From: DATMER01 sp040349255
Lineage (GTDB): Bacteria; Acidobacteriota; Thermoanaerobaculia; Multivoradales; UBA5704
DNA: 64,000 nucleotides
Reading direction: 5' to 3'
Assembly (NCBI GenBank): GCA_040349255.1
Contig: JBEQUE010000152.1
Location: forward strand, 1-64,000
The position numbers and the translations under genes were made by a program. Positions 17,678-27,087 of this stretch are shown piece by piece. How positions within the stretch are numbered: the first letter of the stretch is position 1; each line of letters starts with the position of its first letter. A model generated the notes under the pieces. That model saw nothing but the letters and a program-made list of their open reading frames with translations. It was not told the DNA's origin and did not search any database.

Positions 17678-20134
17678 ATGCACAGGAAGACTGTTTCTGT
17701 CATCGCCCTGGCACTGCTTCTCATGATGGTGGCCGGGCTCGCTGGCGCCCAGGAGACGGGCCGGATCGACGGCCGCGTCACGCGGGAGGACGGCTCGGGC
17801 CTCCACGGCGTGTCGGTCCAGCTCGACCAGCTCGACCAGGTGGTGCTCACGGACGAGACCGGGGCGTTCGCCTTCTCCGCGGTCCCGGCCGGCGCCCACA
17901 CCCTCACCTTCAGCCTGCTCGACCATACGGCGACGCAGGAGGGAGTCGACGTCGTGGCCGGGAAGACGGAGACGGTCGACAAGATCCTGGACTGGGATGT
18001 GAGCTTCGCGGAGACGATCACGGTGGTGTCGGCCTCGCGGCGCGAGGAGCGCATCACCGAGGCGCCGGCGGCGGTCAACGTGGTGTCCGAGCAGGACATC
18101 GAGCGCGAGGCCTCGACCGGCCAGGTGCCGAAGCTGCTCGAGTTCACGCCGGGCGTGGACTTCACCCAGAGCGGCCTCTACGACTTCAACTTCAACACAC
18201 GCGGCTTCAACAGCTCGCTCAACCGGCGCATCCTGACCCTGATCGACGGCCGCGACCCGGCGGTGCCCTTCCTGGGCGCGCAGGAGTGGGCGGCGGTCTC
18301 CTTCCCGATGGACGAGCTGGCCTCGGTCGAGCTGGTGCGCGGGCCCGGCGCGGCGCTCTACGGCGCCAACGCCTTCAACGGCGTGCTCAACATGACGACC
18401 AAGGCGCCGCGCAGCAGCGAGGGCGGCCAGCTCCGGCTCACCGCCGGCGAGCTCGGCACCGGCCGGGTCGACTTCCGCTACGCCGGCGGCTTCGGCAACG
18501 AGATGTACTACAAGATCATGGGCGGCTACCTGAACAGCGACGACTTCACCCTGTCGCGCAACGCGACGGTCGAGTACTCGCGGTTCTGCACCACGACGAT
18601 CACCACCAACTGCATCCGCCGCGAGGCGGTGCCGCTGGAAAAGGACGAGGCCAAGATCGCCTTCGGCGGCCTGCGCCTCGACAAGTACTTCGGCGAGGGC
18701 TCCTCGGTGCTGACCCTGGAGGGCGGCACGGCGAGCCTCGAAGGTCCGACCTTCCTCACCGGCATCGGCCGCGTCCAGACCACGGACGTGAACCGCCCCT
18801 GGACCCGCCTGAACTTCAACACCAGCCACTTCAACTTCCTGAGCTACTACGACCAGCGCAAGGCCGAGGACCAGCTCTCCCTGGCCTCGGGCGGCAGGCT
18901 GTTCGAGGACTCCTCGAACCTGCACGGCGAGGTCCAGGGCAACTACGGCCTGGCCAACGACAAGGTGTTCCTGGTCGGCGGCCTCTCCTACCACGAGCAG
19001 GACATCGACACCGCCAACAACCAGGGCGTCCAGACCCTGATGTTCGAGTCCCACAAGGAGCACCAGGAAGCGGCGTTCGCCCAGGCCGAGTTCAACTTCA
19101 CCGACCGGCTCAAGGCCGTGCTCGCCGGCCGCGTGGACCAGAGCACGCTGCACGACACGGAGTTCTCCCCGAAGGCCGCGCTGGTCTTCTCGGCCACGCC
19201 GAGCCACACCTTCCGCCTGACCTACAACGAGGCCTTCCAGGTCGCCAACTACTCCGAGTTCTTCCTGCGCGTGCAGACCGTCCTGCCCGGCTCGACGACC
19301 TCCTCGCTCAACCTGGCGGCGATCGAGAACGCGCTCAAGCCGCTCCTCGGCACCACCGCGCTCGGCTTCTCGAACATCCCGATCCTGGCGCTCGGCAACA
19401 AGGATCTGGAGGTCGAGAAGATCAAGAGCTCGGAGATCGGCTACAGCGGCATCTTCGGCACCAAGGCCTACGTGACGGTCGATTACTACCAGAGCAAGAT
19501 CGACAACTTCATCACCGACCTGCTGCCGAACGTCTCGGTCGCCGGCCGCCTCAACCCGAACTTCGGCCCCTACGCGCCGCCGTCGAACCTGCCCGCCCCG
19601 GTGCAGGCGGCGATCCTGAACGCCCTGCGCGCCAACCTGCCGGCGTCGCTCTTCGCGCTGCTCTCGAACGCGCCGAACGGCGCCCCGATCGTGGCCCTGG
19701 CCTCCTACGCCAACTTCGGCCGCGTGGACACCCAGGGCATCGACGTCGGCCTGAACTTCTACCTGAACGACCGCTGGCTGGTGGACGCGAGCTACTCCTG
19801 GTTCGACTTCGACGTCAAGGAGAAGCTCGGCGGCGACCAGCTCCTGCCGAACGCGCCGGAGAACAAGTACACCTTCGGCATCAGCTACAACGGCAGCCGG
19901 CTCGGCACCTCGCTCAAGTACCGCTGGGTCGAGGGCTTCCCGTGGGCGGCCGGCATCTTCATCGGCGAGGTGCCGTCCTACGACGTCGTGGACCTCGGCG
20001 CCACCTACCGGCTGACCGACCACGTCGAGCTCGGCCTGGACGTGAGCAACCTGTTCGACGACGAGCACTACCAGTCGTTTGGCGGCGACCTCCTGTCGCG
20101 CCGCGCGCTCGGCAACGTGCGCTTCTCCTGGTAG
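17678..20134 (+). CDS. TonB-dependent outer-membrane receptor with N-terminal carboxypeptidase-regulatory-like domain
   Basis: 818 residues from ATG 17678 (GGAGG ahead). Signal peptide about 1-25 ending AGAQ. Residues about 27-105 form a carboxypeptidase-regulatory-like beta sandwich (GRIDGRVTREDGSGLHGVSV). A plug domain follows (ITEAPAAVNVVSEQDIE ... LVRGPGAALYGANAFNGVLNM) and then the 22-strand barrel, ending in NVRFSW with the usual terminal aromatic residue for barrel assembly. It imports an unidentified ligand across the outer membrane using TonB energy. No adjacent transporter or enzyme reveals the substrate. The next gene, an exported glycosidase 34 bp away, hints at a glycan but may be independent. 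Confidence 0.93.
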   Translation: MHRKTVSVIALALLLMMVAGLAGAQETGRIDGRVTREDGSGLHGVSVQLDQLDQVVLTDETGAFAFSAVPAGAHTLTFSLLDHTATQEGVDVVAGKTETVDKILDWDVSFAETITVVSASRREERITEAPAAVNVVSEQDIEREASTGQVPKLLEFTPGVDFTQSGLYDFNFNTRGFNSSLNRRILTLIDGRDPAVPFLGAQEWAAVSFPMDELASVELVRGPGAALYGANAFNGVLNMTTKAPRSSEGGQLRLTAGELGTGRVDFRYAGGFGNEMYYKIMGGYLNSDDFTLSRNATVEYSRFCTTTITTNCIRREAVPLEKDEAKIAFGGLRLDKYFGEGSSVLTLEGGTASLEGPTFLTGIGRVQTTDVNRPWTRLNFNTSHFNFLSYYDQRKAEDQLSLASGGRLFEDSSNLHGEVQGNYGLANDKVFLVGGLSYHEQDIDTANNQGVQTLMFESHKEHQEAAFAQAEFNFTDRLKAVLAGRVDQSTLHDTEFSPKAALVFSATPSHTFRLTYNEAFQVANYSEFFLRVQTVLPGSTTSSLNLAAIENALKPLLGTTALGFSNIPILALGNKDLEVEKIKSSEIGYSGIFGTKAYVTVDYYQSKIDNFITDLLPNVSVAGRLNPNFGPYAPPSNLPAPVQAAILNALRANLPASLFALLSNAPNGAPIVALASYANFGRVDTQGIDVGLNFYLNDRWLVDASYSWFDFDVKEKLGGDQLLPNAPENKYTFGISYNGSRLGTSLKYRWVEGFPWAAGIFIGEVPSYDVVDLGATYRLTDHVELGLDVSNLFDDEHYQSFGGDLLSRRALGNVRFSW

Positions 20135-20148
20135 ACCGAAAACGGAAG

Positions 20149-20181
20149 GGAGCCGCTATCATCGTGGGATGAAGCGGCTCC
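20149..20181 (+). promoter_or_regulatory. Inverted repeat spanning the glycosidase start codon; possible -10 inside
   Basis: GGAGCCGCT (20149-20157) pairs with AGCGGCTCC (20173-20181); the 15-nt loop contains the start codon at 20169. As RNA in a transcript from the receptor gene it could act as an attenuator or hide the start. Alternatively TATCAT (20157-20162), 6 bp before the ATG, may be a -10 box giving a leaderless mRNA without the hairpin. Confidence 0.45.
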
Positions 20182-21467
20182 TTCCTCTCCTCCTGCTTCT
20201 CCTCGCGCCGGCCCGGTCGTCCGCGGTGGTGATGGGCGACCTGGCCTGGTCGCAGCCGCTCGCCCTCGGGGTCAACTCACAGTCCAGGGAGCTCTCGCTG
20301 GTCCGCTCGGCGAACATAGGCTGGGTGCGGATCACCATCCCGTGGCGCGAGGTGAACCCGGAGCGGGGCTCGTGGTCCTGGACCGACACGGACGCCCGGG
20401 TGAAGAGCGCCCGCGCCAAGGGTCTCAAGATCCTGGCCGTGCTGAGCACGGCGCCGGTCTGGGCCGGCAGCAACGACAACGGCACCCGTCCGCCGTCGCA
20501 GATCGGCTGGTGGCAGCAGTACGTCCGCCGGGTGGCGGCGCGCTACACCGGGCGGATCCAGGCCTACGAGATCTGGAACGAGCCGAACCTGGAGGACGTC
20601 GGTCCCGGCGTCGGCTGGGCCGGCGACCTCTGGTCGTTCCCGCGCTACGCCGACTATCTGCGGGCGGCCGCGATCCAGATCCGGACCTACGCGCCGGGCA
20701 CCCTGATCGTGGGCCCGGTGACGTCGAGCCAGGCAGACAGCCGGACGGTGGACGTCTTCCGGCAGTTGGAGGAGGTGGTCTATCCGGACGGCCCGGCGTC
20801 GTCGTTCCTCGACGTGGTCTCCTTCCATGGCAACGCCCGGGACGACCAGTCGGTCCTGGATCTCCTGGCGCAGATCGAGGACCAGCTCCGGATCTTCCAG
20901 GGCCGCAACCCGACGAACGCAGCCAAGCCGCTCTGGCTGACCGAGCTCGGCTGGCGGGTGGGCGGCGGGGTGAGCGAGGAGGACCAGCGGGACCGGGTGC
21001 GGAACGCGGTCGAGGCGCTCACCGGGTCCGGCGACTGGCTGCCGGGCTGCGAGCTCTGCCCGGGGCCGCCGGTGAACAGTCTGTTCAAGTGGACGGCGGT
21101 CTTCCTCTACAAGGACATGGACTCGGACGGAGAGACGAGGGGGCTCTACCGGCAGGACCGGACGAAGCGACCGGTGGTGACGGACTACCTGGCGAAGCTG
21201 CGTTTCCCGGCCCGGCATCCGAACCAGGGCTACGCGCCGATCCTCTGGAAGTGCAAGGGAAGGACGTGCCAGCTCATCAGCACGGCGGTCGAGCCCTACG
21301 TGAGCCTGGCTTGGCGGTACCACTGGGACTTCGGAGACGGCACGACCGGAACGGGCCGGGTAGTGACTCACACCTTTCCGAAGGCGGGCCAGTATTTCGT
21401 GGTCTCGGCGGTGGAGGACGGGCTGGCGCCGGTGGCGAGCGACGTGCGCCTGATCCCGGTGAAGTGA
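20169..21467 (+). CDS. Exported glycoside hydrolase (cellulase/GH39-like) with PKD-like tail
   Basis: 432 residues. Signal peptide 1-19 (LLPLLLLLLAPARSSA). The TIM-barrel catalytic part shows the clan GH-A marks: acid/base glutamate in the strand YEIWNEPNLE and a likely nucleophile glutamate in PLWLTELGWRVGG. The early WVRITIPWREVNP segment is also typical. Residues about 355-432 form a PKD-like module (WRYHWDFGDGTTGTG ... HTFPKAGQYFVV) for binding or spacing. It should hydrolyse an extracellular or periplasmic polysaccharide; linkage unknown. Gene ends just before a tRNA pair. Confidence 0.88.
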   Translation: MKRLLPLLLLLLAPARSSAVVMGDLAWSQPLALGVNSQSRELSLVRSANIGWVRITIPWREVNPERGSWSWTDTDARVKSARAKGLKILAVLSTAPVWAGSNDNGTRPPSQIGWWQQYVRRVAARYTGRIQAYEIWNEPNLEDVGPGVGWAGDLWSFPRYADYLRAAAIQIRTYAPGTLIVGPVTSSQADSRTVDVFRQLEEVVYPDGPASSFLDVVSFHGNARDDQSVLDLLAQIEDQLRIFQGRNPTNAAKPLWLTELGWRVGGGVSEEDQRDRVRNAVEALTGSGDWLPGCELCPGPPVNSLFKWTAVFLYKDMDSDGETRGLYRQDRTKRPVVTDYLAKLRFPARHPNQGYAPILWKCKGRTCQLISTAVEPYVSLAWRYHWDFGDGTTGTGRVVTHTFPKAGQYFVVSAVEDGLAPVASDVRLIPVK

Positions 21468-21516
21468 GGTTTGACCTGCGTGGACGGAATGCATAAACTC
21501 TGCTGCGCGGTTTCGT

Positions 21517-21590
21517 CGGGGCGTAGCGCAGCCTGGTAGCGCACCTGCCTTGGGCGCAGGGGGTCCCCAGTTCAAATCTGGGCGCCCCGA
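21517..21590 (+). tRNA. tRNA-Pro(UGG)
   Basis: Cloverleaf of 74 nt without encoded CCA. The acceptor stem CGGGGCG pairs with CGCCCCG. The anticodon stem CCTGC/GCAGG encloses loop CTTGGGC, anticodon TGG at 21551-21553. The T arm has TTCAAAT. Discriminator A. Confidence 0.97.
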
Positions 21591-21632
21591 TACCGACTAC
21601 GCCCGAGGTCTCGCCGGAATCGGACAAAACGG

Positions 21633-21706
21633 CTGCCTGTAGCTCAGTTGGATAGAGCGGCGGCCTTCTAAGCCGCGGGTCGGGGGTTCGAATCCCTCCA
21701 GGCAGG
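21633..21706 (+). tRNA. tRNA-Arg(UCU)
   Basis: 74 nt without encoded CCA. The acceptor stem CTGCCTG pairs with CAGGCAG. The anticodon stem GCGGC/GCCGC encloses CTTCTAA, anticodon TCT at 21667-21669. T loop TTCGAAT, discriminator G. It is the last intact gene before the inserted STAND NTPase and is a plausible integration site. Confidence 0.97.
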
Positions 21707-21721
21707 CCAAACGTTCCTCAG

Positions 21722-21794
21722 AGGTGGCAAAGCCCTGTAGCTCCTCGTAGAATGAGGAGGTTACAGGTGTTCGAATCTCCCCTTTCCTCCACCT
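21722..21794 (+). pseudogene. tRNA-like remnant or structured element
   Basis: The outer arms AGGTGG and CCACCT could pair as an acceptor-like stem. Inside, CCTGTA-g-CTCCTC, loop GTAGAAT, then GAGGAG-gt-TACAGG, forms a strong hairpin at 21734-21767. A T-loop-like GTTCGAATC follows. It shares CCTGTAGCTC, TAGA and GTTCGAATC with the tRNA-Arg 90 bp upstream. No proper D arm or T stem forms, so it is not a working tRNA. It probably marks the left edge of the inserted DNA. Confidence 0.4.
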
Positions 21795-21833
21795 GTAATA
21801 TGCGCAGTTCGATGCTCGGATACTTGTACGCGC

Positions 21834-24800
21834 ATGAGCAGAGGGCGATATATCAGCGACGTACGCTCAGATAACGCTCAGCCGTCCATCCCTCTGACGT
21901 CCCGAGGAAGTAGCCCGTACAGCTCTGGCGGCGGCGGAGTGACCCTTGAACGTCGGGTCGCAGCAGGTTACTTGGCAAGGCTCCTGACTGGCTCGCCTGC
22001 GGCTGAATTCGAAGGACGCCGGGTGAGCCGAGTCGCCTTCCAGCAGGCGCCAGCCAAACCTGTCGATGATCTCGTCATCTACGCAGCTCACGATGGGGAG
22101 ACTGCCCCAAGTCTCGAGCTGGCGGTTGCTGTGCGACGGGCTCCGAAGTTCGTCGCCAGTGATGCGGCCACATTGGAGCTGGTCACCAAGTTCCTGCAAG
22201 CTCTACCAAGTGGTGAGCACAGCACAGGCATCGAGAGACTCTTTGCCATCTGTGTCGCGGGAGCTCAGAAAGCATCTGGCGAAGTCGCAGAGCTCGCTGC
22301 GCTGGCGAAGGATCATCAAGCCGACTCGTTCTTCAGCGTGCTCCGCACGCCAGGAAGATTTCGGAAGAAGTTGCTTTCCCGGCTGGATCACCTGGTAAAC
22401 CTCGTCAAGGCGGCTTTGTTGGCGCTCGGCGAATCCGCATCCGTCGACATGGCTGAGCGCGCCTTATGGGCCCTTCTCTGGCGTCTGCATATCCTGATGC
22501 CAAGGGTTGAAGCTCCCGACCTCACCGACTGGGAAGAATTACTGCGTGTGCTCGAGCCGTGGGCGCGCGATCATTCCTTGCCAGGAGCGGCTGCTCTTCG
22601 TGACCGTCTCGAATCTCTCGCGGCGCGTTATGCATCCAATGCGGCCGTTGTAGAGCTGCCCGCGTTACGGCGGGCCGTCCATGATGTCTTGAGCCCCGAC
22701 CGGCACCGCAATGATCGCGGGTGGGCTGAGCTTATGCGGTTAGATGAAGATGCCCGCGAGTCGGTGCGGACCGAGATGGGAGTCGGACCATCCCAGGCCA
22801 GGCTTCAGCTCGCAAGAAGCGCGCAGGCCGAGGCCCTGCACAAGAGAGCCGAGAATAGCCCTTGTGTTCTGATCTTCGGAGACTCGGGTGTCGGCAAGAG
22901 TGCCTTGGTCCTGAGGGAGCTCAGCGCCGAGGTTGAAGCAGACCCTCTCCGCGTACAGGTTGTTTTTCTCAACCTGCGGCTCATGCCATCAACAATTCCT
23001 GAGCTGCGCAGCGCAATTGGTTGTCCGGTCGAGGACATCCTGCGAGAGCTGAGCGCGCCCGTGCGGCGACTCGTGATTGACTCTGCAGAATTCATTGGAG
23101 AGTCGAGCTCGGACCTGCTCAAGCATTTGGTCCGAGCCGCAAGCAACAGTGACGTAGGGGTATGGATCATCAGCTCGACGGAAGGCCGGGCGGCTGTTCG
23201 CGCAGTGGCCGAGACACTCCTGACACCGGTCATCGAGCACGAGATCTCGAATCTCAACGACGAGGACCTCAACCAGGTGGCTGCGGCATTCCCGCAAGTA
23301 AGGAGCCTGATCGCCAACCCGCACTCCAAGGAACTGCTCCGCCGGCCGATCGTCATCGATTTACTTGTGCGTGCTGGTCCTGCGGGACACCCGTTGAGTG
23401 ATGCCGACGCCTTGGAGGTGGTATGGGCAAAGTTGGTCCGTGCTGATGGTCGCGCGGAACGTGGGACACCCGACTCTCGGGATCAGGTGTTCCGGAAGTT
23501 GGCCAGACATCAACTCCAGCCTGGATCTGCCACCGAGATCTACGAATCTCTCGACCCTGTTGCGCTGGATGGTTTGCGTCGTGATGGCTTGGTGCGCTCG
23601 CCTTCCGCGGCACCCTGGCAAGTATTGCCGGATTTCTCCCATGAGCTGCTCCGCACCTACGCTGTGTGCCGGGTGTTACTAGCCAACGGAGAGCCGGTGA
23701 CAGAGCTTCTAAGGGTAGGTGCACCAAGGTGGGCGCTGTCGGCCACCCGCCTGGCGGCGCAGGTGCTTCTTGCTGTGCCTGAGAGCGCAAGAATGCCCAT
23801 GGGGGGACGGTTCGAGAGAATCCAAGCGGACTTCGATCGGTTGGCTGCAGCCGGTCATGGCGAGCGCTGGTCGGATCTGCCCACAGAGGCAGTGCTTCCG
23901 CTGCCTCAGGCAGGCGACATGCTTGGCGACGCCTGGGCACATCTCCGGGCTGATCGCTCACAGGGAATTCGGCGGATCTTGAGGGTGATTCAGCAGCGCT
24001 ACAGGACCGACAGCGGGGTCGCTCCTTTTGTTGCCAAGCCAGTCGTTCAACTCCTCTTGGACAGGAAACCGCCGAAAGACAGAGATCTGGCGAAGAAAAT
24101 CGAGGAGCTCTTGCGTTGCTGGCTCGGCGCTTTGATTGTGGACAATACGCCTGCCGGCGATCCACTTCGATTGAAGCTCCGGCGCTCGATCGTGCAGTCG
24201 GTACAACGGGGAGATCGGCGACTCGCGAAAGAGGCCGCGAAAGAGGCGGCGGAGCTAGCGGCCCGGTCACCGGAGCAAGTGCGCGCAGATGAAGAGCGCA
24301 TGCCCGCGGCGGCCTTTTTCGAGAGCTTGGGTCGGCGACGGTGGGTCGAGATACCAGACGAGCTCGTCAGCGAATCCACTCTGGAGAAGCTGTCCTTGCT
24401 AGGAGTTGATTTAGGAAAGCAGGGCGAGGAACTGCTTCGCCGAGTAGCTCGGGACGCCCCGCATCGTTTGGCACCTTGTCTTGAAGAGGTGTTCACCGAC
24501 TACGGCCTCGGCTCGTTCAACCCATCGCTGCTGATTGCTCTCGTGGAGGCCTATTACCTCGAACCCCACGACGATGCCTTTGGAATGAGTGGCTACAATT
24601 ACGGAATCCGCAATCACCACAGTCGAGGTTCAATCGACCCTCTTTGTGCCTACTACAAAGGCCCCTTCCTGGCGATGTTCAGGGCAGATTTTCGGAGTGG
24701 TGTCGCGTGCTTAAATAGACTCCTCAATCATGCGGCGAAAGTAAGAGTGGCAGTGCTCCTCCAGGACGCACCGTGGAGTTCGCCCGAGTCAACGGTCGAT

Positions 24801-27002
24801 GACCACTCTTACCAAGCGATGCTCTCAATTACTGGAGAGCGGAAAGCCTACCTCGGTGACAGCCACGTCTGGTTTTGGTACCGCGGGACTGGGGTCGGCC
24901 CCTTCCCCTGCATGAGCGCCCTGCAAGCCCTCGAAGTGGTCTGCGACCAGTTGATCGAGGCCGGCATTTCTCCCAGAGAGTTGGCAACCTTCCTACTCAA
25001 GGACTGCGAGAATCTCGCGATGCCGGCATTGGTAGTAGGGATGCTCATACGACATCTGGAGATCGTCGAGGATGCGTTAGACCCCTTCTTGTCTGAGCCG
25101 AGCATTTGGGATTTGGAGTTCAAGCGTTTTGTAGCGGAGCACTCGAGCTTGGCGGCAGGCTCGGAAATGATCCACGCGGCTCAGCGGCGAAAGTGGACTC
25201 TCCGAGAGGCGGCAATGTCGCTTGTCTTACGAGCGGAGGGCGAGCGGATCGACTCACTGCGAAGGCTCGGCGAGCGCCTCATCGAACGAGCGCACGAACT
25301 TGAGAAGCACGGCAAGGCCGCGCAGGGAGACGGACAAGGAACTTCACTGTCGGAGGATCTTGCAGCAGCGCACACTTGGGCAGCTGCCTTGGACCGACAA
25401 TCGTACAGAGTCACGGAGCAGGAAGGTCAGCTTCTCGTCCATCCAACCGTTTCCGACGATGTGCAGAATGCTCTTGAGCCTGCCAGCAAAGACTTCAGCC
25501 AAGGTTCCCAAGTGAACAATCTCGTTCTCCGCTATGCATACCAGCGGCACAATTTGGTAGGACTGCCAAAAGTCGGCTTGGCCGAACTCCGATCGGACCT
25601 GACGACGGCACGAGAGCTGCTCGCAAACCCGCCGGCCAGAAATCCTTATAGTATTCCCACCGCGCCAGCCGCTGTGGCTGCGGTTGCACTTGAGCTGTGC
25701 TTCGTTGCTGGCGAACCTGTGGCCCACGAGGATCTCGCATGGAGCGCGCAGCTCCTTGTTGAAATCGCGAAGCTCTACGCAAACGCAGAGGGATCTGAAT
25801 ACTACTACTCCCTTTTTATCTCCGGCCCAGATCGGTCCGCCGCGCGTGGTATTCCCCTTGTTTTCCTGCCAGCGGCAGCCGACCTACGGGCGAGCCTCGC
25901 TGCCGTTGGCATTACGCACGCCGAGCTTGCCGATGCGGCGAGATGGCTGGCTGTAAAATCTTCTTTGGAGACCCGACTGCTCTATGCGAGCTCTATGGAT
26001 TTGACCTGGCAGGCGCCCTGTGATCACAAAGCACCAGCGAAGTGCCACCACAGCTTTGCATTTCAACTCCTCGAAGACTCTGCGCGCGATTGCATTATTG
26101 GAAATTGGGATGTTGAAACTCAAGAGAACCGAATAGAGCATATCGATGGCCCGTTGGACCGAGCCCTTGGCGCCATTGCGGACGACACGATCATCGTTCC
26201 GAAGCTCAGTCCGGCGATACGGGCGCTCGGGATGGCAGCCAACACTCCTAGTTGCTGCACCGCCAAAGCGAGAGTCTTGCTAGCGGCTCTCCTGGCAGCA
26301 CACCGTCGTGGAATGGCCGCGCGGGAGCCGAGATACATGCACAGCAGCAGTGACAGTTTGGTTGTTGCTCGGGCCTTGCTGGCCGGAGCCGCGCATGGCA
26401 GCGAAGATCGGCTCTATGAAAGCGTGGAGCAATACGCAGAGAACCCCGGACTGCTGGCAGAGCTACTGCAGGCCCTTGCGGCCGCAGCGGAAGAAAACCG
26501 TCGATTGGCAGAAGCCGCTCGGAGCGTTTGGCCGAAAGTCATTGACCAGGTTCTTGGTTTCATTGATGCCAAACATCACAAAGGTGGGCATCGCTACCTT
26601 GAAGAGGAGCTCGCTGCCCTGATTCCCAACAAGGCCTATGAGGCCGCATATCTTCGACGGGAGCTCGAAGCTGAGCCGATTGATTGGTTCGACTTGACCG
26701 CCTGGAGGAGACAGGTGGAGCGCTGGCTTGCTTTCGCTGCCGGCAGCCCCAGATGTGTTGATTCACTCGTTGCAGCTCTCGGCACCCTGGCAACAATTCA
26801 GCAAGCCATTGTTGGGCTACCCTGGATCGAAGTGCTGGTACAAGCGGGCCCAGATGGGATCGCGCGTCAAAGTTGGCTGTTGCCAGGTTGGCTGCGGGAG
26901 GTGCAACCCGATAGAGGCCACGAGCAGCGCGCCTGCTGGCAACGGGTTGTGGATATGCTCGTCGTCGCCGGTAACACGCGAGTGGCCGATCTCAGTGATT
27001 GA
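21834..27002 (+). CDS. STAND-type NTPase with degenerate nuclease-like N-domain; probable anti-phage defence protein
   Basis: 1722 residues. The N-terminus carries SPYSSGGGGVTLERRVAAGYL, the hallmark start of a restriction-endonuclease-like (Cap4/DUF4297-like) domain found on bacterial STAND proteins; the expected DD (78-79) is present but the usual (E/Q)xK strand reads AVAVRR (97-102), so the catalytic lysine appears replaced. A P-loop NTPase follows: Walker A GDSGVGKS (349-356), Walker B RRLVIDSAE (411-419). Beyond about 650 lies a thousand residues of helical repeat-like sequence, the usual ligand-sensing half. Related Avs/STAND proteins bind phage proteins and kill the cell. No partner gene is near. 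Base composition is clearly more A+T-rich than neighbours, and it sits next to tRNA-Arg, both signs of transfer. A GATACT box lies 9 bp before the ATG. Confidence 0.75.
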   Translation: MSRGRYISDVRSDNAQPSIPLTSRGSSPYSSGGGGVTLERRVAAGYLARLLTGSPAAEFEGRRVSRVAFQQAPAKPVDDLVIYAAHDGETAPSLELAVAVRRAPKFVASDAATLELVTKFLQALPSGEHSTGIERLFAICVAGAQKASGEVAELAALAKDHQADSFFSVLRTPGRFRKKLLSRLDHLVNLVKAALLALGESASVDMAERALWALLWRLHILMPRVEAPDLTDWEELLRVLEPWARDHSLPGAAALRDRLESLAARYASNAAVVELPALRRAVHDVLSPDRHRNDRGWAELMRLDEDARESVRTEMGVGPSQARLQLARSAQAEALHKRAENSPCVLIFGDSGVGKSALVLRELSAEVEADPLRVQVVFLNLRLMPSTIPELRSAIGCPVEDILRELSAPVRRLVIDSAEFIGESSSDLLKHLVRAASNSDVGVWIISSTEGRAAVRAVAETLLTPVIEHEISNLNDEDLNQVAAAFPQVRSLIANPHSKELLRRPIVIDLLVRAGPAGHPLSDADALEVVWAKLVRADGRAERGTPDSRDQVFRKLARHQLQPGSATEIYESLDPVALDGLRRDGLVRSPSAAPWQVLPDFSHELLRTYAVCRVLLANGEPVTELLRVGAPRWALSATRLAAQVLLAVPESARMPMGGRFERIQADFDRLAAAGHGERWSDLPTEAVLPLPQAGDMLGDAWAHLRADRSQGIRRILRVIQQRYRTDSGVAPFVAKPVVQLLLDRKPPKDRDLAKKIEELLRCWLGALIVDNTPAGDPLRLKLRRSIVQSVQRGDRRLAKEAAKEAAELAARSPEQVRADEERMPAAAFFESLGRRRWVEIPDELVSESTLEKLSLLGVDLGKQGEELLRRVARDAPHRLAPCLEEVFTDYGLGSFNPSLLIALVEAYYLEPHDDAFGMSGYNYGIRNHHSRGSIDPLCAYYKGPFLAMFRADFRSGVACLNRLLNHAAKVRVAVLLQDAPWSSPESTVDDHSYQAMLSITGERKAYLGDSHVWFWYRGTGVGPFPCMSALQALEVVCDQLIEAGISPRELATFLLKDCENLAMPALVVGMLIRHLEIVEDALDPFLSEPSIWDLEFKRFVAEHSSLAAGSEMIHAAQRRKWTLREAAMSLVLRAEGERIDSLRRLGERLIERAHELEKHGKAAQGDGQGTSLSEDLAAAHTWAAALDRQSYRVTEQEGQLLVHPTVSDDVQNALEPASKDFSQGSQVNNLVLRYAYQRHNLVGLPKVGLAELRSDLTTARELLANPPARNPYSIPTAPAAVAAVALELCFVAGEPVAHEDLAWSAQLLVEIAKLYANAEGSEYYYSLFISGPDRSAARGIPLVFLPAAADLRASLAAVGITHAELADAARWLAVKSSLETRLLYASSMDLTWQAPCDHKAPAKCHHSFAFQLLEDSARDCIIGNWDVETQENRIEHIDGPLDRALGAIADDTIIVPKLSPAIRALGMAANTPSCCTAKARVLLAALLAAHRRGMAAREPRYMHSSSDSLVVARALLAGAAHGSEDRLYESVEQYAENPGLLAELLQALAAAAEENRRLAEAARSVWPKVIDQVLGFIDAKHHKGGHRYLEEELAALIPNKAYEAAYLRRELEAEPIDWFDLTAWRRQVERWLAFAAGSPRCVDSLVAALGTLATIQQAIVGLPWIEVLVQAGPDGIARQSWLLPGWLREVQPDRGHEQRACWQRVVDMLVVAGNTRVADLSD

Positions 27003-27069
27003 AGCGATGACTTCTTCTGCTCCGGCGCTGGCGCCCGTGACCGAGACTCTCTGCCGGCCGTCGGCGAGG

Positions 27070-27087
27070 CATTGCCCGTGGGCAATG
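27070..27087. terminator. Palindromic hairpin between convergent genes
   Basis: CATTGCCC-GT-GGGCAATG is a perfect 8-bp inverted repeat in the 134-bp gap between the STAND gene and garD, which converge here. With the central bases unpaired it forms a compact stem-loop that could terminate or stabilise both transcripts. No T tract. It could equally be a recombination site at the right edge of the insertion. Confidence 0.4.

Noticed and set aside
21722..21794. A third functional tRNA
   Set aside because: No valid D arm, a mispaired T stem and an extended anticodon-like hairpin; only partial motif likeness to tRNA-Arg.
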